From NCBI GenBank assembly GCA_021405315.1, contig QWIH01000012.1:1-64000 (forward strand): DNA of 64,000 bases. The letters are read 5' to 3'. The first letter of the stretch is position 1, and every line of letters starts with the position of its first letter. The translations under genes were made by a program, and so were the position numbers. The DNA is from Leptolyngbya sp. PLA1 (GTDB taxonomy: Bacteria; Planctomycetota; Phycisphaerae; Phycisphaerales; UBA1924). Below the pieces are notes generated by a model. The model ran no database searches. It was given only the letters and a program-made list of their open reading frames with translations, and was not told where the DNA came from. Positions 11,966 through 19,004 of the stretch are shown here, piece after piece.

Positions 11966-12445
11966 ATGGCCACCATCACCGTCCGTCCCGCAACGCCCCG
12001 GGACATCGACAGCATCCTCGGGTTCATCCGCGAGCTTGCGGAATACGAACGTGCGCCGCAGGAAGTGGTCGCCACGCCCGAGTCGCTCCGCGAGCACCTC
12101 TTCGGGCCGCGCCCGGCGTGCGAGGCGATCATCGGCGAGGTCGACGGCATTCCTCGCGGGTTCGCGCTCTACTTCCACAACTTCTCGACATGGAAGGGGA
12201 GGCCCGGGCTTTACCTCGAAGACCTGTACGTCCAGCCGGCCTGCCGTGGCGCAGGGCTGGGCAAGGCGCTCTTCCGGCGCGTCGCGGCGGTGGCGGCCGA
12301 GCGTGGCTGCCCCCGCATGGAGTGGGCCGTGCTGGACTGGAACACTCCCGCGATCGACTTCTACCGCGCCTTGGGCGCCGTGGCGATGGACGAATGGACC
12401 GTGTATCGCCTGACCGGGGACGCGCTGGCCCGAGCCGGCGGCTGA
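11966..12445 (+). CDS. GNAT-family N-acetyltransferase
   Basis: A 159-residue acetyl-CoA-dependent transferase. ITVRPATPRDIDSILGFIRE opens the fold, and LYLEDLYVQPACRGAGLGKA is the acetyl-CoA-binding motif A (R/Q-x-x-G-x-G/A). AVLDWNTPAIDFYRALGA is the C-terminal motif. The 'LAEYER' start and FYRALGA end resemble the diamine/thialysine acetyltransferase group (SSAT-like). It starts 3 nt after the dehydrogenase stop, so it is probably translated from the same message. The acceptor amine is unknown. Confidence 0.85.
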   Translation: MATITVRPATPRDIDSILGFIRELAEYERAPQEVVATPESLREHLFGPRPACEAIIGEVDGIPRGFALYFHNFSTWKGRPGLYLEDLYVQPACRGAGLGKALFRRVAAVAAERGCPRMEWAVLDWNTPAIDFYRALGAVAMDEWTVYRLTGDALARAGG

Positions 12446-12449
12446 GCGA

Positions 12450-12704
12450 CTACCCCTTGCAGCAGTCGCCCGCCTGCGCACCGGGAAGGGGCCTGGGTTC
12501 TCCCGTCGCAGGGTCGTAGTGGTACGTCACGCCGGGCTGCTCCGTGGCGCACTTCTTGTGCGACCCATCGCAGAACGGGTGCTTCGCCGAGATGCCGCAG
12601 GCGCACAGCGAGAGCACCTTGGGCCTTCCCTGGTCGTCCTTGGGCCAGGAAGCGGGATCAACCTTGATCGGGGCGCAGGCTTCGTGCTTCACGACTCGTG
12701 CCAT
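12450..12704 (-). CDS. CDGSH iron-sulfur domain protein
   Basis: An 84-residue protein with a single perfect CDGSH motif, CACGISAKHPFCDGSHKK, providing the three Cys and one His that bind a [2Fe-2S] cluster as in mitoNEET-type proteins. It lacks a membrane anchor, so it is presumably cytoplasmic; its physiological partner is unknown. A further Cys pair (DCCKG) sits at the very C-terminus. The ATG at 12704 is followed by MARVVKHEACAPIKVDP. It converges on the GNAT gene with a 4 bp gap and lies 8 bp downstream of the MoxR gene, probably as its operon partner. Confidence 0.9.
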   Translation of the reverse strand: MARVVKHEACAPIKVDPASWPKDDQGRPKVLSLCACGISAKHPFCDGSHKKCATEQPGVTYHYDPATGEPRPLPGAQAGDCCKG

Positions 12705-12712
12705 GGTTCACC

Positions 12713-13627
12713 TCACGCCGGGCTGGGGATGCTGCGAAGGATGTCATCGAGCACCGCGGCTGTGTCCGTGGACGCGGCCCGCGCCACCATGCGATGGGCG
12801 CACACGGGCAGCACGTTGCTCACAATGTCGTCCGGGGTCACGTAGTCACGCCCGGCGACCAGCGCCGTGGCCCGCGAGGCCTGGGCGAGCGCGAGCGACC
12901 CGCGTGGGGAAAGCCCGTGCAGCAGCCTCGGGTCGCTCCGCGTCCGTGCCGCGAGCGTGATGATGTAGGCCAGGAGGGGCCTGGCGATGGTGACGGCGTC
13001 CGCCCGCTCCTGCAGGGCGAGCAGTTCCTGGCGCGTCAGCACGGGGGTGAGGGCGTGGAGGGGCGAGTTCGCGGGGCGCTCCTCCAGGACGCGGGCCTCC
13101 TGCTCCGGCGTCGGATATCCAAGCCGGACGCGCATGAGGAAGCGGTCGAGCTGGTTCTCGGGGAGCTGGTACGTGCCCTCGAACTCGAAGGGGTTCTGCG
13201 TCGCGATGACCATGAAGGGCGGATCGAGCGGGATCGAACGCCCGTCGACGGAGACCGTCGCCTCGCTCATCGCCTCCAGGAGCGCCGCCTGCGTCCGGGG
13301 AGGGGTCCGGTTCACCTCGTCCGCGAGCACCACGTTCGCGAAGATCGGCCCTCGCTTGAACGTGAACGTGCCCGTCGAGCGATCGAAGATCTCCACGCCC
13401 AGCACGTCGCTTGGCATCAGGTCCGGCGTCAGTTGGATGCGGGAAAACGTGCAGTCCAGACTGCGGGCGAGCGCCGTCGCCAGCACGGTCTTGCCGACGC
13501 CGGGCACGTCCTCGATGAGCAGGTGCCCCCGCGCCAGCAGGCAACACACCACTCGGTCCGCCGCCTCCGGGCTCCCGAAGAACACCCGGCCGATGTTCTC
13601 CTGCAATCTGCGGACCGCTTCGAGCAT
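12713..13627 (-). CDS. MoxR-family AAA+ ATPase
   Basis: A 304-residue chaperone-like AAA+ ATPase. Walker A is EDVPGVGKT near residue 38, Walker B VVLADEVNRTPP near 100, sensor 1 ATQNPFEFEGTYQLPE, and the arginine-rich LDRFLMRVRLGYP follows. MoxR proteins usually act with DUF58 and von Willebrand A proteins to activate other proteins; none is present here, only the CDGSH gene downstream. The ATG at 13627 (MLEAVRRLQENIGRV) fits the family start better than the longer frame. A minus-strand TATAGT at 13666-13661 is a plausible -10 box. Confidence 0.92.
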   Translation of the reverse strand: MLEAVRRLQENIGRVFFGSPEAADRVVCCLLARGHLLIEDVPGVGKTVLATALARSLDCTFSRIQLTPDLMPSDVLGVEIFDRSTGTFTFKRGPIFANVVLADEVNRTPPRTQAALLEAMSEATVSVDGRSIPLDPPFMVIATQNPFEFEGTYQLPENQLDRFLMRVRLGYPTPEQEARVLEERPANSPLHALTPVLTRQELLALQERADAVTIARPLLAYIITLAARTRSDPRLLHGLSPRGSLALAQASRATALVAGRDYVTPDDIVSNVLPVCAHRMVARAASTDTAAVLDDILRSIPSPA

Positions 13628-13727
13628 CCGACATCTCCACCGCCGCGCTCGCGGGCGGTCACTATAGCGATCCGGCCCCCGGTGCACGTCTCGGCATGGG
13701 CGGCACGCCCGGTGTAGGCTTCACCAC

Positions 13728-14675
13728 GTGCCCCAGAGCCAGACCAGCCTGCCGAAGGGTGCCAGCACCATCCTCGCCCGCGAGTTGGGCGGCGATCTCC
13801 CCTGCGCTCGCTGCACCTACAACCTGCGGGGACTGTCCATCCGCGCCGTCTGCCCCGAGTGCGGCACGCCCGTGGGCGCCACCCTCCTCGCGATGGTTGA
13901 TCCAAAGGCCGCGGAGCTTCAGAGGCTCCACTCCCCGCGCCTTACGGGCTACGGCATCATCATCTGGAGCGTCGGGGCGCTGCTCGCGGCGATCTTGGTC
14001 TGGGGCGTGAGACTGCTGGGGCCGCTGATCAGCGCCGTGCCGCGCCTCGCCGGCGAAATCCCCCCATTCAGCCCGGGCATCGCCGTGGTGGTGCTCGCCG
14101 CGGTCTCCGGACTGGGTGCCCTGGCGTTCATCTATCCCCACGCCATGCGCTCCGCCTCGGGCGTGGTGCTCGCGGTGCTCGGCGTGCTCGCGTATGTCCC
14201 GCTCCTGTGGATGCTCTGGCTCGTGCACGTGGACTACGACGCCGCGTGGGGCCGACCTTATGGCGAGGGAAGCCTCTGGCGGCATCGCGCCGCCGCCGTG
14301 CTGGGCTCTCACCTCGCCATGGTCGCCATCACGCTCTTTCTGAGGCCCCATGCGCGGCTGCTCTGGCTGCGCAGCCTCCTGATGCGCACGGGGCGCGTTG
14401 ATCGTCAGACGCTTCTCGCGGTGGCCGGGGCACTCGCCATCGCCATCGTCGGTGACCTGCTCCGCATCTTCTCCGTGTACGCGGGTCAGGACCTGGCGGG
14501 CCTGCTCGACCAGATCGGCCAGCTCCTCGTGCTCGTGGGCTCGCTCCTCCTCACGCTCGGCCTCGTCGGGCTCGTCTACGACACCGTGCGGCTGTTCCCC
14601 ATCCTCGTGGAGCCCCCGATCTCCATGCAGAGCCTGCTGCAGAAGGACGAGCCCGGCCCGGAGGCTCGCCCGTGA
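13728..14675 (+). CDS. zinc-ribbon membrane protein, function unknown
   Basis: A 315-residue protein. A short N-terminal zinc ribbon (CARC near residue 26, CPEC near 43) is followed by about seven hydrophobic segments (for example IIIWSVGALLAAILVWGV, IAVVVLAAVSGLGALAF, VVLAVLGVLAYVPLLWM). The ribbon resembles the 'CxxCxYxLRGL' type common in planctomycete membrane proteins. No catalytic motif is recognised. The start is a GTG at 13728, preceded by TAGGCT at 13715-13720. Its end overlaps the next gene by GTGA, indicating translational coupling with the zincin. Confidence 0.65.
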   Translation: MPQSQTSLPKGASTILARELGGDLPCARCTYNLRGLSIRAVCPECGTPVGATLLAMVDPKAAELQRLHSPRLTGYGIIIWSVGALLAAILVWGVRLLGPLISAVPRLAGEIPPFSPGIAVVVLAAVSGLGALAFIYPHAMRSASGVVLAVLGVLAYVPLLWMLWLVHVDYDAAWGRPYGEGSLWRHRAAAVLGSHLAMVAITLFLRPHARLLWLRSLLMRTGRVDRQTLLAVAGALAIAIVGDLLRIFSVYAGQDLAGLLDQIGQLLVLVGSLLLTLGLVGLVYDTVRLFPILVEPPISMQSLLQKDEPGPEARP

Positions 14676-15067
14676 ACCGCCGGGAGCGAGACCGCTTCGA
14701 CCGCCTGCTCGAACAGGTGCTCGAGGGCTTGCCCCGGGCGCTCCACGAACTCATCGAGCAGGTGCCGGTCATCGTCGAAGACGCGCCGGACCCGAACCTG
14801 CTCGACGAGATGGGCGAGGATGATCCGGAGGCGCTGCTGGGCCTGCACTCCGGCACGCCCTTCACGGAAGAGACCGTCGAAGCTTCCGGCGAACTCCCCG
14901 CGGACATCCGGCTCTTTCGCGAGGGCATCGTCGCCCACGCCGGAGGCTGGGATGGCCTCGACGCCGACGAGCGCGTGCGCGAGGAAATCCGCGTGACGCT
15001 GCTCCACGAGATCGGGCACCAGTTCGGGCTGGACGAGGATGATCTGGAACGCCTGGGGTACGACTGA
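14672..15067 (+). CDS. zincin-like metallopeptidase family protein
   Basis: A 131-residue protein of the small 'possible metallopeptidase' family (PF06262-like, formerly DUF1025). The zinc-binding HEIGHQFGLDEDD near the C-terminus is the HExxHxxG...D/E signature of minimal zincins. The acidic, helical N-terminal half matches the family pattern. The substrate is unknown. The GTG start overlaps the stop of the zinc-ribbon membrane protein (GTGA), so the two are likely co-translated. Confidence 0.82.
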   Translation: MNRRERDRFDRLLEQVLEGLPRALHELIEQVPVIVEDAPDPNLLDEMGEDDPEALLGLHSGTPFTEETVEASGELPADIRLFREGIVAHAGGWDGLDADERVREEIRVTLLHEIGHQFGLDEDDLERLGYD

Positions 15068-15218
15068 GCCGCGAGCGGTGGGGGGTGGGGGGCACCGCGC
15101 TCCAAAGCGATGGCTTTGGGTTGTTTCGGCGCCGCGAGCCGGTCTTTATGGTTCCGCTCTCCGGAGCGGTGGCGGTGACCGACTCATCGCCACGCGCCGG
15201 GGCGAACCCCGCGGCGCG

Positions 15219-15247
15219 TTGGACCCGCGCCCCGACCCCGCTAGACT
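15219..15247 (+). promoter_or_regulatory. promoter of tRNA-Ser
   Basis: TTGGAC (15219-15224), exactly 17 nt, TAGACT (15242-15247), followed 50 nt later by the mature tRNA. This is one of the best sigma70-type pairs in the window and serves as a local reference for the -10 form TAGACT. Confidence 0.65.
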
Positions 15248-15297
15248 TGGCCCGGTCGCGAAACGCGGCCCGTGCGGCTTGGCGCACGACAATCGCC

Positions 15298-15388
15298 GGA
15301 GAGGTGGCCGAGAGGCTGAAGGCGACGGTTTGCTAAACCGTTATACGGACCAAAATCCGTATCGGGGGTTCGAATCCCCCCCTCTCCG
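15298..15388 (+). tRNA. tRNA-Ser (anticodon GCU)
   Basis: A 91 nt cloverleaf. The acceptor stem GGAGAGG (15298-15304) pairs with CCTCTCC (15381-15387), with discriminator G15388. The anticodon stem ACGGT/ACCGT encloses the loop TTGCTAA with anticodon GCT at 15332-15334. A long variable arm (ACGGA..TCCGT) identifies class II serine tRNA. The T arm GGGGGTTCGAATCCCCC is intact. CCA is not encoded. It reads AGC/AGU codons. Confidence 0.97.
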
Positions 15389-15392
15389 CTTC

Positions 15393-15425
15393 AAGCCCCG
15401 AGCGTCTCGCGTCTCGGGGCTTTTT
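15393..15425 (+). terminator. Rho-independent terminator of tRNA-Ser
   Basis: The stem AAGCCCCGAG/CTCGGGGCTT (10 bp, 10 nt loop) runs into a T tract, only 5 nt after the tRNA. Confidence 0.85.
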
Positions 15426-15713
15426 CGTGGAATTGGCGAGTTCCTTCGCTGAGTGGGCGGGTGATGGGAGCGAGGGATCGGGTTTGGCACGAAAACGTCG
15501 GCCCAAGTGTCTGAGGGTGAATTCGGCAGTGTAGATCGGACCCGCGATGACTCTGCGGCTTTCGCCGCGATGTGTCCGGCAGCGCACCCGATCCGGCTCG
15601 CTCCGTTGGCCTGCGCCGTCCTGCCGCCGGGCACGAAGCACGCGTGTACCATGCACTAACTCCCATAGCGGGCGTACTGGAGGGAGTGGCCCCGTCAGGG
15701 GGAGGGCCATTTG
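15426..15713. other. intergenic stretch between tRNA-Ser and the radical SAM gene
   Basis: Apart from the tRNA terminator at its left edge, no gene is supported here. Open frames on the minus strand that cross the tRNA give the typical false peptide 'GGDSNPRYGF' and are not coding. Near the right end, GGCCCCGTC...GGGGGAGGGCC can fold and carries the purine-rich ribosome site of the radical SAM gene. No duplicated tRNA 3' end (att repeat) was found. Confidence 0.5.
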
Positions 15714-17321
15714 ATGTTGAACACGACTCCCGATGTCGTCCTCGTTGTTCCACCGCTCTCGCCAACCGACACAAACCCTCCGCTGGGGCCATACCTCTTG
15801 CGGACATGCCTTGAGCGTGCCGGCCTGAGCGTTGCGGTATCCGATCTCAGCATTGCGTACATCCGTTCATTCGGCCAAAGTAACTCGACGCCGCGGATGC
15901 CAGTGCTGGGCGATCAGGATAAGGACCGTGTACTTCTCGCCGGCGCGAAGCGCGCCTTTCTTGCCCAATCGCCACTGGCTGCCGTCCAGTCGCTCGCGCT
16001 GCCTTGCTGCGGAAACGCGGTCACAGGCATGCACTTCAGCTTCGATGAAGTCTCGCGAGCAGTCCATGCGGCAACTGAACCGGCGCATCCCTGGTCGCAC
16101 TTCCTACGGGAGCATCTCTTCGATCAGTTGGCAGTGCCGCGTGTACTCGGGTTATCGATCATGGGACCTCCGCAAGTGTTTGTCGCGTTGGCTGTCGCGC
16201 GGATGGCACGTCTGCTCTGGCCGACGACGGTCGTTATCGCTGGCGGAAGTCATGTCACGCTCCTGCGTGACGAGATCGCCCGTGACTCTCGGTATGGTGA
16301 GTTTTTCGACGCGTTCATGCCGGGTCATTGCGAGCGCGAACTCGTTCGCTTCGCTCAGATGGTCCGCGACGGGGGCAACTGGCGATCCTGCCGTGGAGTG
16401 ATCGTCGCTGGTCGCACCGCATTGGCCGACTCATGCTCTGCACGTCCACCCGAGGTGGAGATCTCAGTTCGCGGACGCCGTGCCGAGTCGGCGATTGAGC
16501 TACTGCCGAGCTTTGATGCGACCGATCTCTCGCCCTACTGCCCGTCCCGCATCACGCTTCCGCTCCAACTTGCTCGCGGATGTCTCTATGGGAAGTGCAC
16601 CATGTGCACCTACCCGGCGACGGAGCCTGGGTTTTCCGGCTATCCCGACTGGAAAAAGGTCGCCGACACGATTCATGAACTACTTCGACGGCATGGTGTC
16701 CCCCGTTTCTCATTCAAGGACTCCTTCATGGTGCCTCTGATGCTGCGTGCACTTGCAGACATGCTGAACGATGAGGGGCTTCGGGTTGAGTGGAGCGCAA
16801 CGACGATGCTCAATCCGCGGCTCACGCCGCACCTGCTGCAGAGCCTTGCCAATGCTGGTTGTCGAACGCTCGAATTCGGACTTGAGACCATCTGGACAAC
16901 TGGGCAGGCGCTGTTCGACAAGATTCAGCCCATCGAGATGGTCGAGCAGGTGATCGCAGACACTGTGAAAGCCGGGATTGTTGCGAACATCAACCTCATC
17001 TACGGGCTCCCGGGCGAGTCGCTCGATCAGGCTCGAGCGCAGCTGCATTGGTTTCTCGATCAACAGGACCGATACACCGGCCTGATCACGGGCTCACACA
17101 ACATGCTTGAGATCAACCGTGCGTCGCCACTCGCACGTGACGGGTCGAAGATCGGCGTAGAGATCGCCGGCATCGCACCTTGGGCGTTCAGCTTTGCGTG
17201 GAATGCGCCGAAGTGGCGCCCCGAGTTTGCGCTCGAGTTGGAGCGGACCATCCAGCCAACGCTCCCCACGCCGCAAATCGTCACACTGCCACGAAGTACG
17301 GGTGCTCCGATTCAGCCGTAG
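15714..17321 (+). CDS. B12-binding-type radical SAM protein, function unknown
   Basis: A 535-residue protein. The N-terminal 200 residues look like a cobalamin-binding Rossmann domain (VVLVVPPLSP; GPYLLRTCLERAGLSVAVSD; VVIAGGSHVTLLRDEIARD). The radical SAM core follows. The cluster ligands are C290, C295 and C298 in RGCLYGKCTMC, a C-x4-C-x2-C spacing rather than the common C-x3-C-x2-C. Later core motifs are LEFGLETI and NINLIYGLPGES. Known relatives modify peptides, lipids or small molecules; no precursor peptide or partner gene is seen. The ATG at 15714 has GGGGGAGG upstream. By eye, GC is about 55-68 percent, lower than its neighbours, and it stands alone beside a tRNA, so recent acquisition is possible. 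Confidence 0.78.
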   Translation: MLNTTPDVVLVVPPLSPTDTNPPLGPYLLRTCLERAGLSVAVSDLSIAYIRSFGQSNSTPRMPVLGDQDKDRVLLAGAKRAFLAQSPLAAVQSLALPCCGNAVTGMHFSFDEVSRAVHAATEPAHPWSHFLREHLFDQLAVPRVLGLSIMGPPQVFVALAVARMARLLWPTTVVIAGGSHVTLLRDEIARDSRYGEFFDAFMPGHCERELVRFAQMVRDGGNWRSCRGVIVAGRTALADSCSARPPEVEISVRGRRAESAIELLPSFDATDLSPYCPSRITLPLQLARGCLYGKCTMCTYPATEPGFSGYPDWKKVADTIHELLRRHGVPRFSFKDSFMVPLMLRALADMLNDEGLRVEWSATTMLNPRLTPHLLQSLANAGCRTLEFGLETIWTTGQALFDKIQPIEMVEQVIADTVKAGIVANINLIYGLPGESLDQARAQLHWFLDQQDRYTGLITGSHNMLEINRASPLARDGSKIGVEIAGIAPWAFSFAWNAPKWRPEFALELERTIQPTLPTPQIVTLPRSTGAPIQP

Positions 17322-17512
17322 TGCGCTCCATCTGCCAACGAGCTGAACAGCTTCACCGCGGCGTCGACGAATCCGCGGCCGGACGCGGCGGAGAATCTCG
17401 CCCGCTGGTGCTGGACGATGCCGCGGCAGATCCAGAAGTGCAGGCACCGGCGCACCTGGTAGCTGCTGACCGGCTTGCTGGCCCGGGCGTTGTCCCCCCT
17501 TACCCTCCCCCC
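17322..17512. other. 191 bp spacer, possible gene remnant
   Basis: No supported gene. On the minus strand, 17312-17470 reads as an uninterrupted peptide with plausible helix-like content (KPVSSYQVRRCLHFWICRG then further residues to SSLADGAHYG), but it has no start codon or ribosome site of its own and runs on into the antisense of the SRAP gene. It could be a decayed gene end at the border of the low-GC radical SAM patch. Confidence 0.3.
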
Positions 17513-18220
17513 ATGTGCGGGCGATTCACCTACCAGTTCGACTGGCGGCTTCTTGCCCGCCTCATGCACCTGGTCCGCTGGCAGGATGTTGAACTCACGC
17601 CCCGCTTCAACGTTGCGCCCAGTCAGGACGCGCCGGTCATTCGCCGCAGCGTGGACGGCGTGCGCGAGGGCGTTCTTCTCCGCTGGGGGCTTGTTCCATC
17701 CTGGAGTGACGACCCGGCCATCGGCAACCGCCTCGTGAACGCGCGCAGCGAGACCGTCGCCACCAAGCCCGCGTTTCGAGACGCCTTCGCCAAACGCCGC
17801 TGCCTCGTCCCCGTCTCCGGCTTTTATGAGTGGCGACGGCTGGCGGACGGCAAGTCCAAGCAGCCCTACCTCATCGCCCGTGCCGACCACCAGCCCATGG
17901 CCTTTGCCGGGCTGTGGGAGCACGCGACCGTCGGCGGCCGGCCGCTGGAGACCTTCACCATCCTCACGACCTCGCCAAACCCGCAGATCGCGGCGCTGCA
18001 CGACCGCATGCCGGTTCTCATTCCGCCGGAGCGGTTTGATCTGTGGCTTGGCCCCACGCGGCTGAGCGAGGCGGAGCAGGCCGCGGCGTTCGCGCCGAAC
18101 CCGTGGCCGGGCGTGGAGTTGCACCCCGTCAGCCGCCTCGTCAACAACCCCCGGATCGACACCCCGGAAGTGGCGGCCAAAGTGCCCGAAACCGATGAAA
18201 CTTCTGGTTTTTTGTTTTGA
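17513..18220 (+). CDS. SRAP-domain protein (YedK/HMCES family, abasic-site sensor)
   Basis: A 235-residue SOS-response-associated peptidase-like protein. After Met removal, Cys2 of MCGRFT becomes the N-terminal nucleophile that forms a thiazolidine crosslink with abasic sites in single-stranded DNA. Other family residues are present: RFNVAPSQ, WGLVPSW, NARSET (catalytic Glu), PVSGFYEW and LHDRMPV (conserved His). The ATG at 17513 is certain because Cys must be residue 2. It lies 31 bp before imuA on the same strand, next to the error-prone polymerase cassette, which fits a role in tolerance of damaged replication templates. The last residues (ETSGFLF) are lineage-specific. Confidence 0.93.
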   Translation: MCGRFTYQFDWRLLARLMHLVRWQDVELTPRFNVAPSQDAPVIRRSVDGVREGVLLRWGLVPSWSDDPAIGNRLVNARSETVATKPAFRDAFAKRRCLVPVSGFYEWRRLADGKSKQPYLIARADHQPMAFAGLWEHATVGGRPLETFTILTTSPNPQIAALHDRMPVLIPPERFDLWLGPTRLSEAEQAAAFAPNPWPGVELHPVSRLVNNPRIDTPEVAAKVPETDETSGFLF

Positions 18221-18245
18221 ATCCGTTAGGTAAATCGGTTACCCT
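18217..18245 (+). promoter_or_regulatory. promoter of the imuA-imuB-dnaE2 cassette
   Basis: TTGAAT (18217-18222), 17 nt, TACCCT (18240-18245), with the imuA ATG at 18252. It is embedded in an AT-rich island of an otherwise GC-rich region. Start of transcription would fall at or next to the ATG, so the message is probably leaderless. Confidence 0.6.
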
Positions 18246-18250
18246 AACGG
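18223..18250 (+). promoter_or_regulatory. palindromic operator candidate over the imuA promoter
   Basis: An inverted repeat with 8 bp perfect arms, CCGTTAGG (18223-18230) and CCTAACGG (18243-18250), separated by 12 bp. It covers the -35/-10 spacer, the end of the -10 box and the predicted transcription start, the classical place for a repressor. Mutasome cassettes are commonly LexA-controlled, so this is a candidate SOS box for this lineage. The regulator is inferred, not shown. Confidence 0.5.
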
Positions 18251-18251
18251 A

Positions 18252-19004
18252 ATGCTTCCATTGATTGATAGGTCGGCACCAGTCGGGAGGTCGCTCGGCG
18301 ATCTTGCCGCGAGGCTTCGAGAGATCGAGAACCGGGCGGTCGGCGAGCCCGCGACGGCGGTGGGTACGGGCTGGGCGGAGGTCGATGCGGCGCTTCCCGG
18401 AGGCGGGCTGCGTGCGGGGGCGGTGCATGAGTGGTGCGGGGTGGGTGGCGATCGGCGCGCGTTCGTCGCGTGGGTGCCGCCCTTGCTGATGCTGGCGCAC
18501 CTGGCGCGGCGGGCGGTGCGTCCGGGCGGGTGGTCGGTGTGGATCGGGCGCCGCGTGTGGCTGCATGGGCACGCGGCGTGCGCGGCGTTGGGGGGGCCGG
18601 AGCGCTCGCTGTGGGTGGACGCGCCGGACGCGGGTGCGCGGCTGTGGGCCATCGAGGCTTCGCTGCGATGCCCGGGCGTGGTGGTCCTCGCGGACGGATC
18701 GGGGTTCGGCAGCGCCGCGTCGAGGCGTCTGCAACTGGCGGCGTCGTCGTGCGGGTCCTTCGGCGTGCTGGCGCGTCCGGCGGGAGAGCTCGCGGAGATT
18801 TCCTTTGCCTCGACGCGCTGGGAGGTGTCGCCCGCGCCGGGCGGGGACCTGGCGCCGAGATGGAAGCTGACATTGGTCCGCTGCAAGGGAGTGCGGGCGG
18901 TGGATTCGCCACGGTGGATGATCGAGAGAACGCGTGATGGTGGGCTTGGCTGTGTATCTCCCGAACTGGCCGACGGACCTGGAGCGCAGGTGGCGGCGTC
19001 TTGA
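18252..19004 (+). CDS. imuA: ImuA-type mutasome protein
   Basis: A 250-residue RecA/SulA-like protein of the translesion mutasome. The opening pattern TGWAEVDAALPGGGLRAGAV is the typical ImuA start around a degenerate P-loop, followed by VWLHGHAACAALG and SRRLQLAASSCGSFGVLARP. In characterised systems ImuA binds ImuB and DnaE2 and contributes to induced mutagenesis. It begins at an ATG directly behind the palindromic promoter, and its 3' end overlaps imuB by 68 bp, so translation is coupled. Sequence identity to known ImuA is not measurable here; the call rests on motif and context. Confidence 0.82.
   Translation: MLPLIDRSAPVGRSLGDLAARLREIENRAVGEPATAVGTGWAEVDAALPGGGLRAGAVHEWCGVGGDRRAFVAWVPPLLMLAHLARRAVRPGGWSVWIGRRVWLHGHAACAALGGPERSLWVDAPDAGARLWAIEASLRCPGVVVLADGSGFGSAASRRLQLAASSCGSFGVLARPAGELAEISFASTRWEVSPAPGGDLAPRWKLTLVRCKGVRAVDSPRWMIERTRDGGLGCVSPELADGPGAQVAAS

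Noticed and set aside
15333..15807. Minus-strand frames across tRNA-Ser giving 'GGDSNPRYGF'-type ends
   Set aside because: This peptide is the classic false product of reading the T arm and variable arm of a tRNA backwards.
15361..17512. tRNA-associated genomic island with att repeats
   Set aside because: No second copy of the tRNA 3' end, no integrase and only one gene. Low GC of the radical SAM gene is noted, but an integrative element is not supported.
17180..17512. Longer start for the SRAP protein
   Set aside because: Chemistry requires Cys at position 2 after Met; only the ATG at 17513 gives MCGRF.
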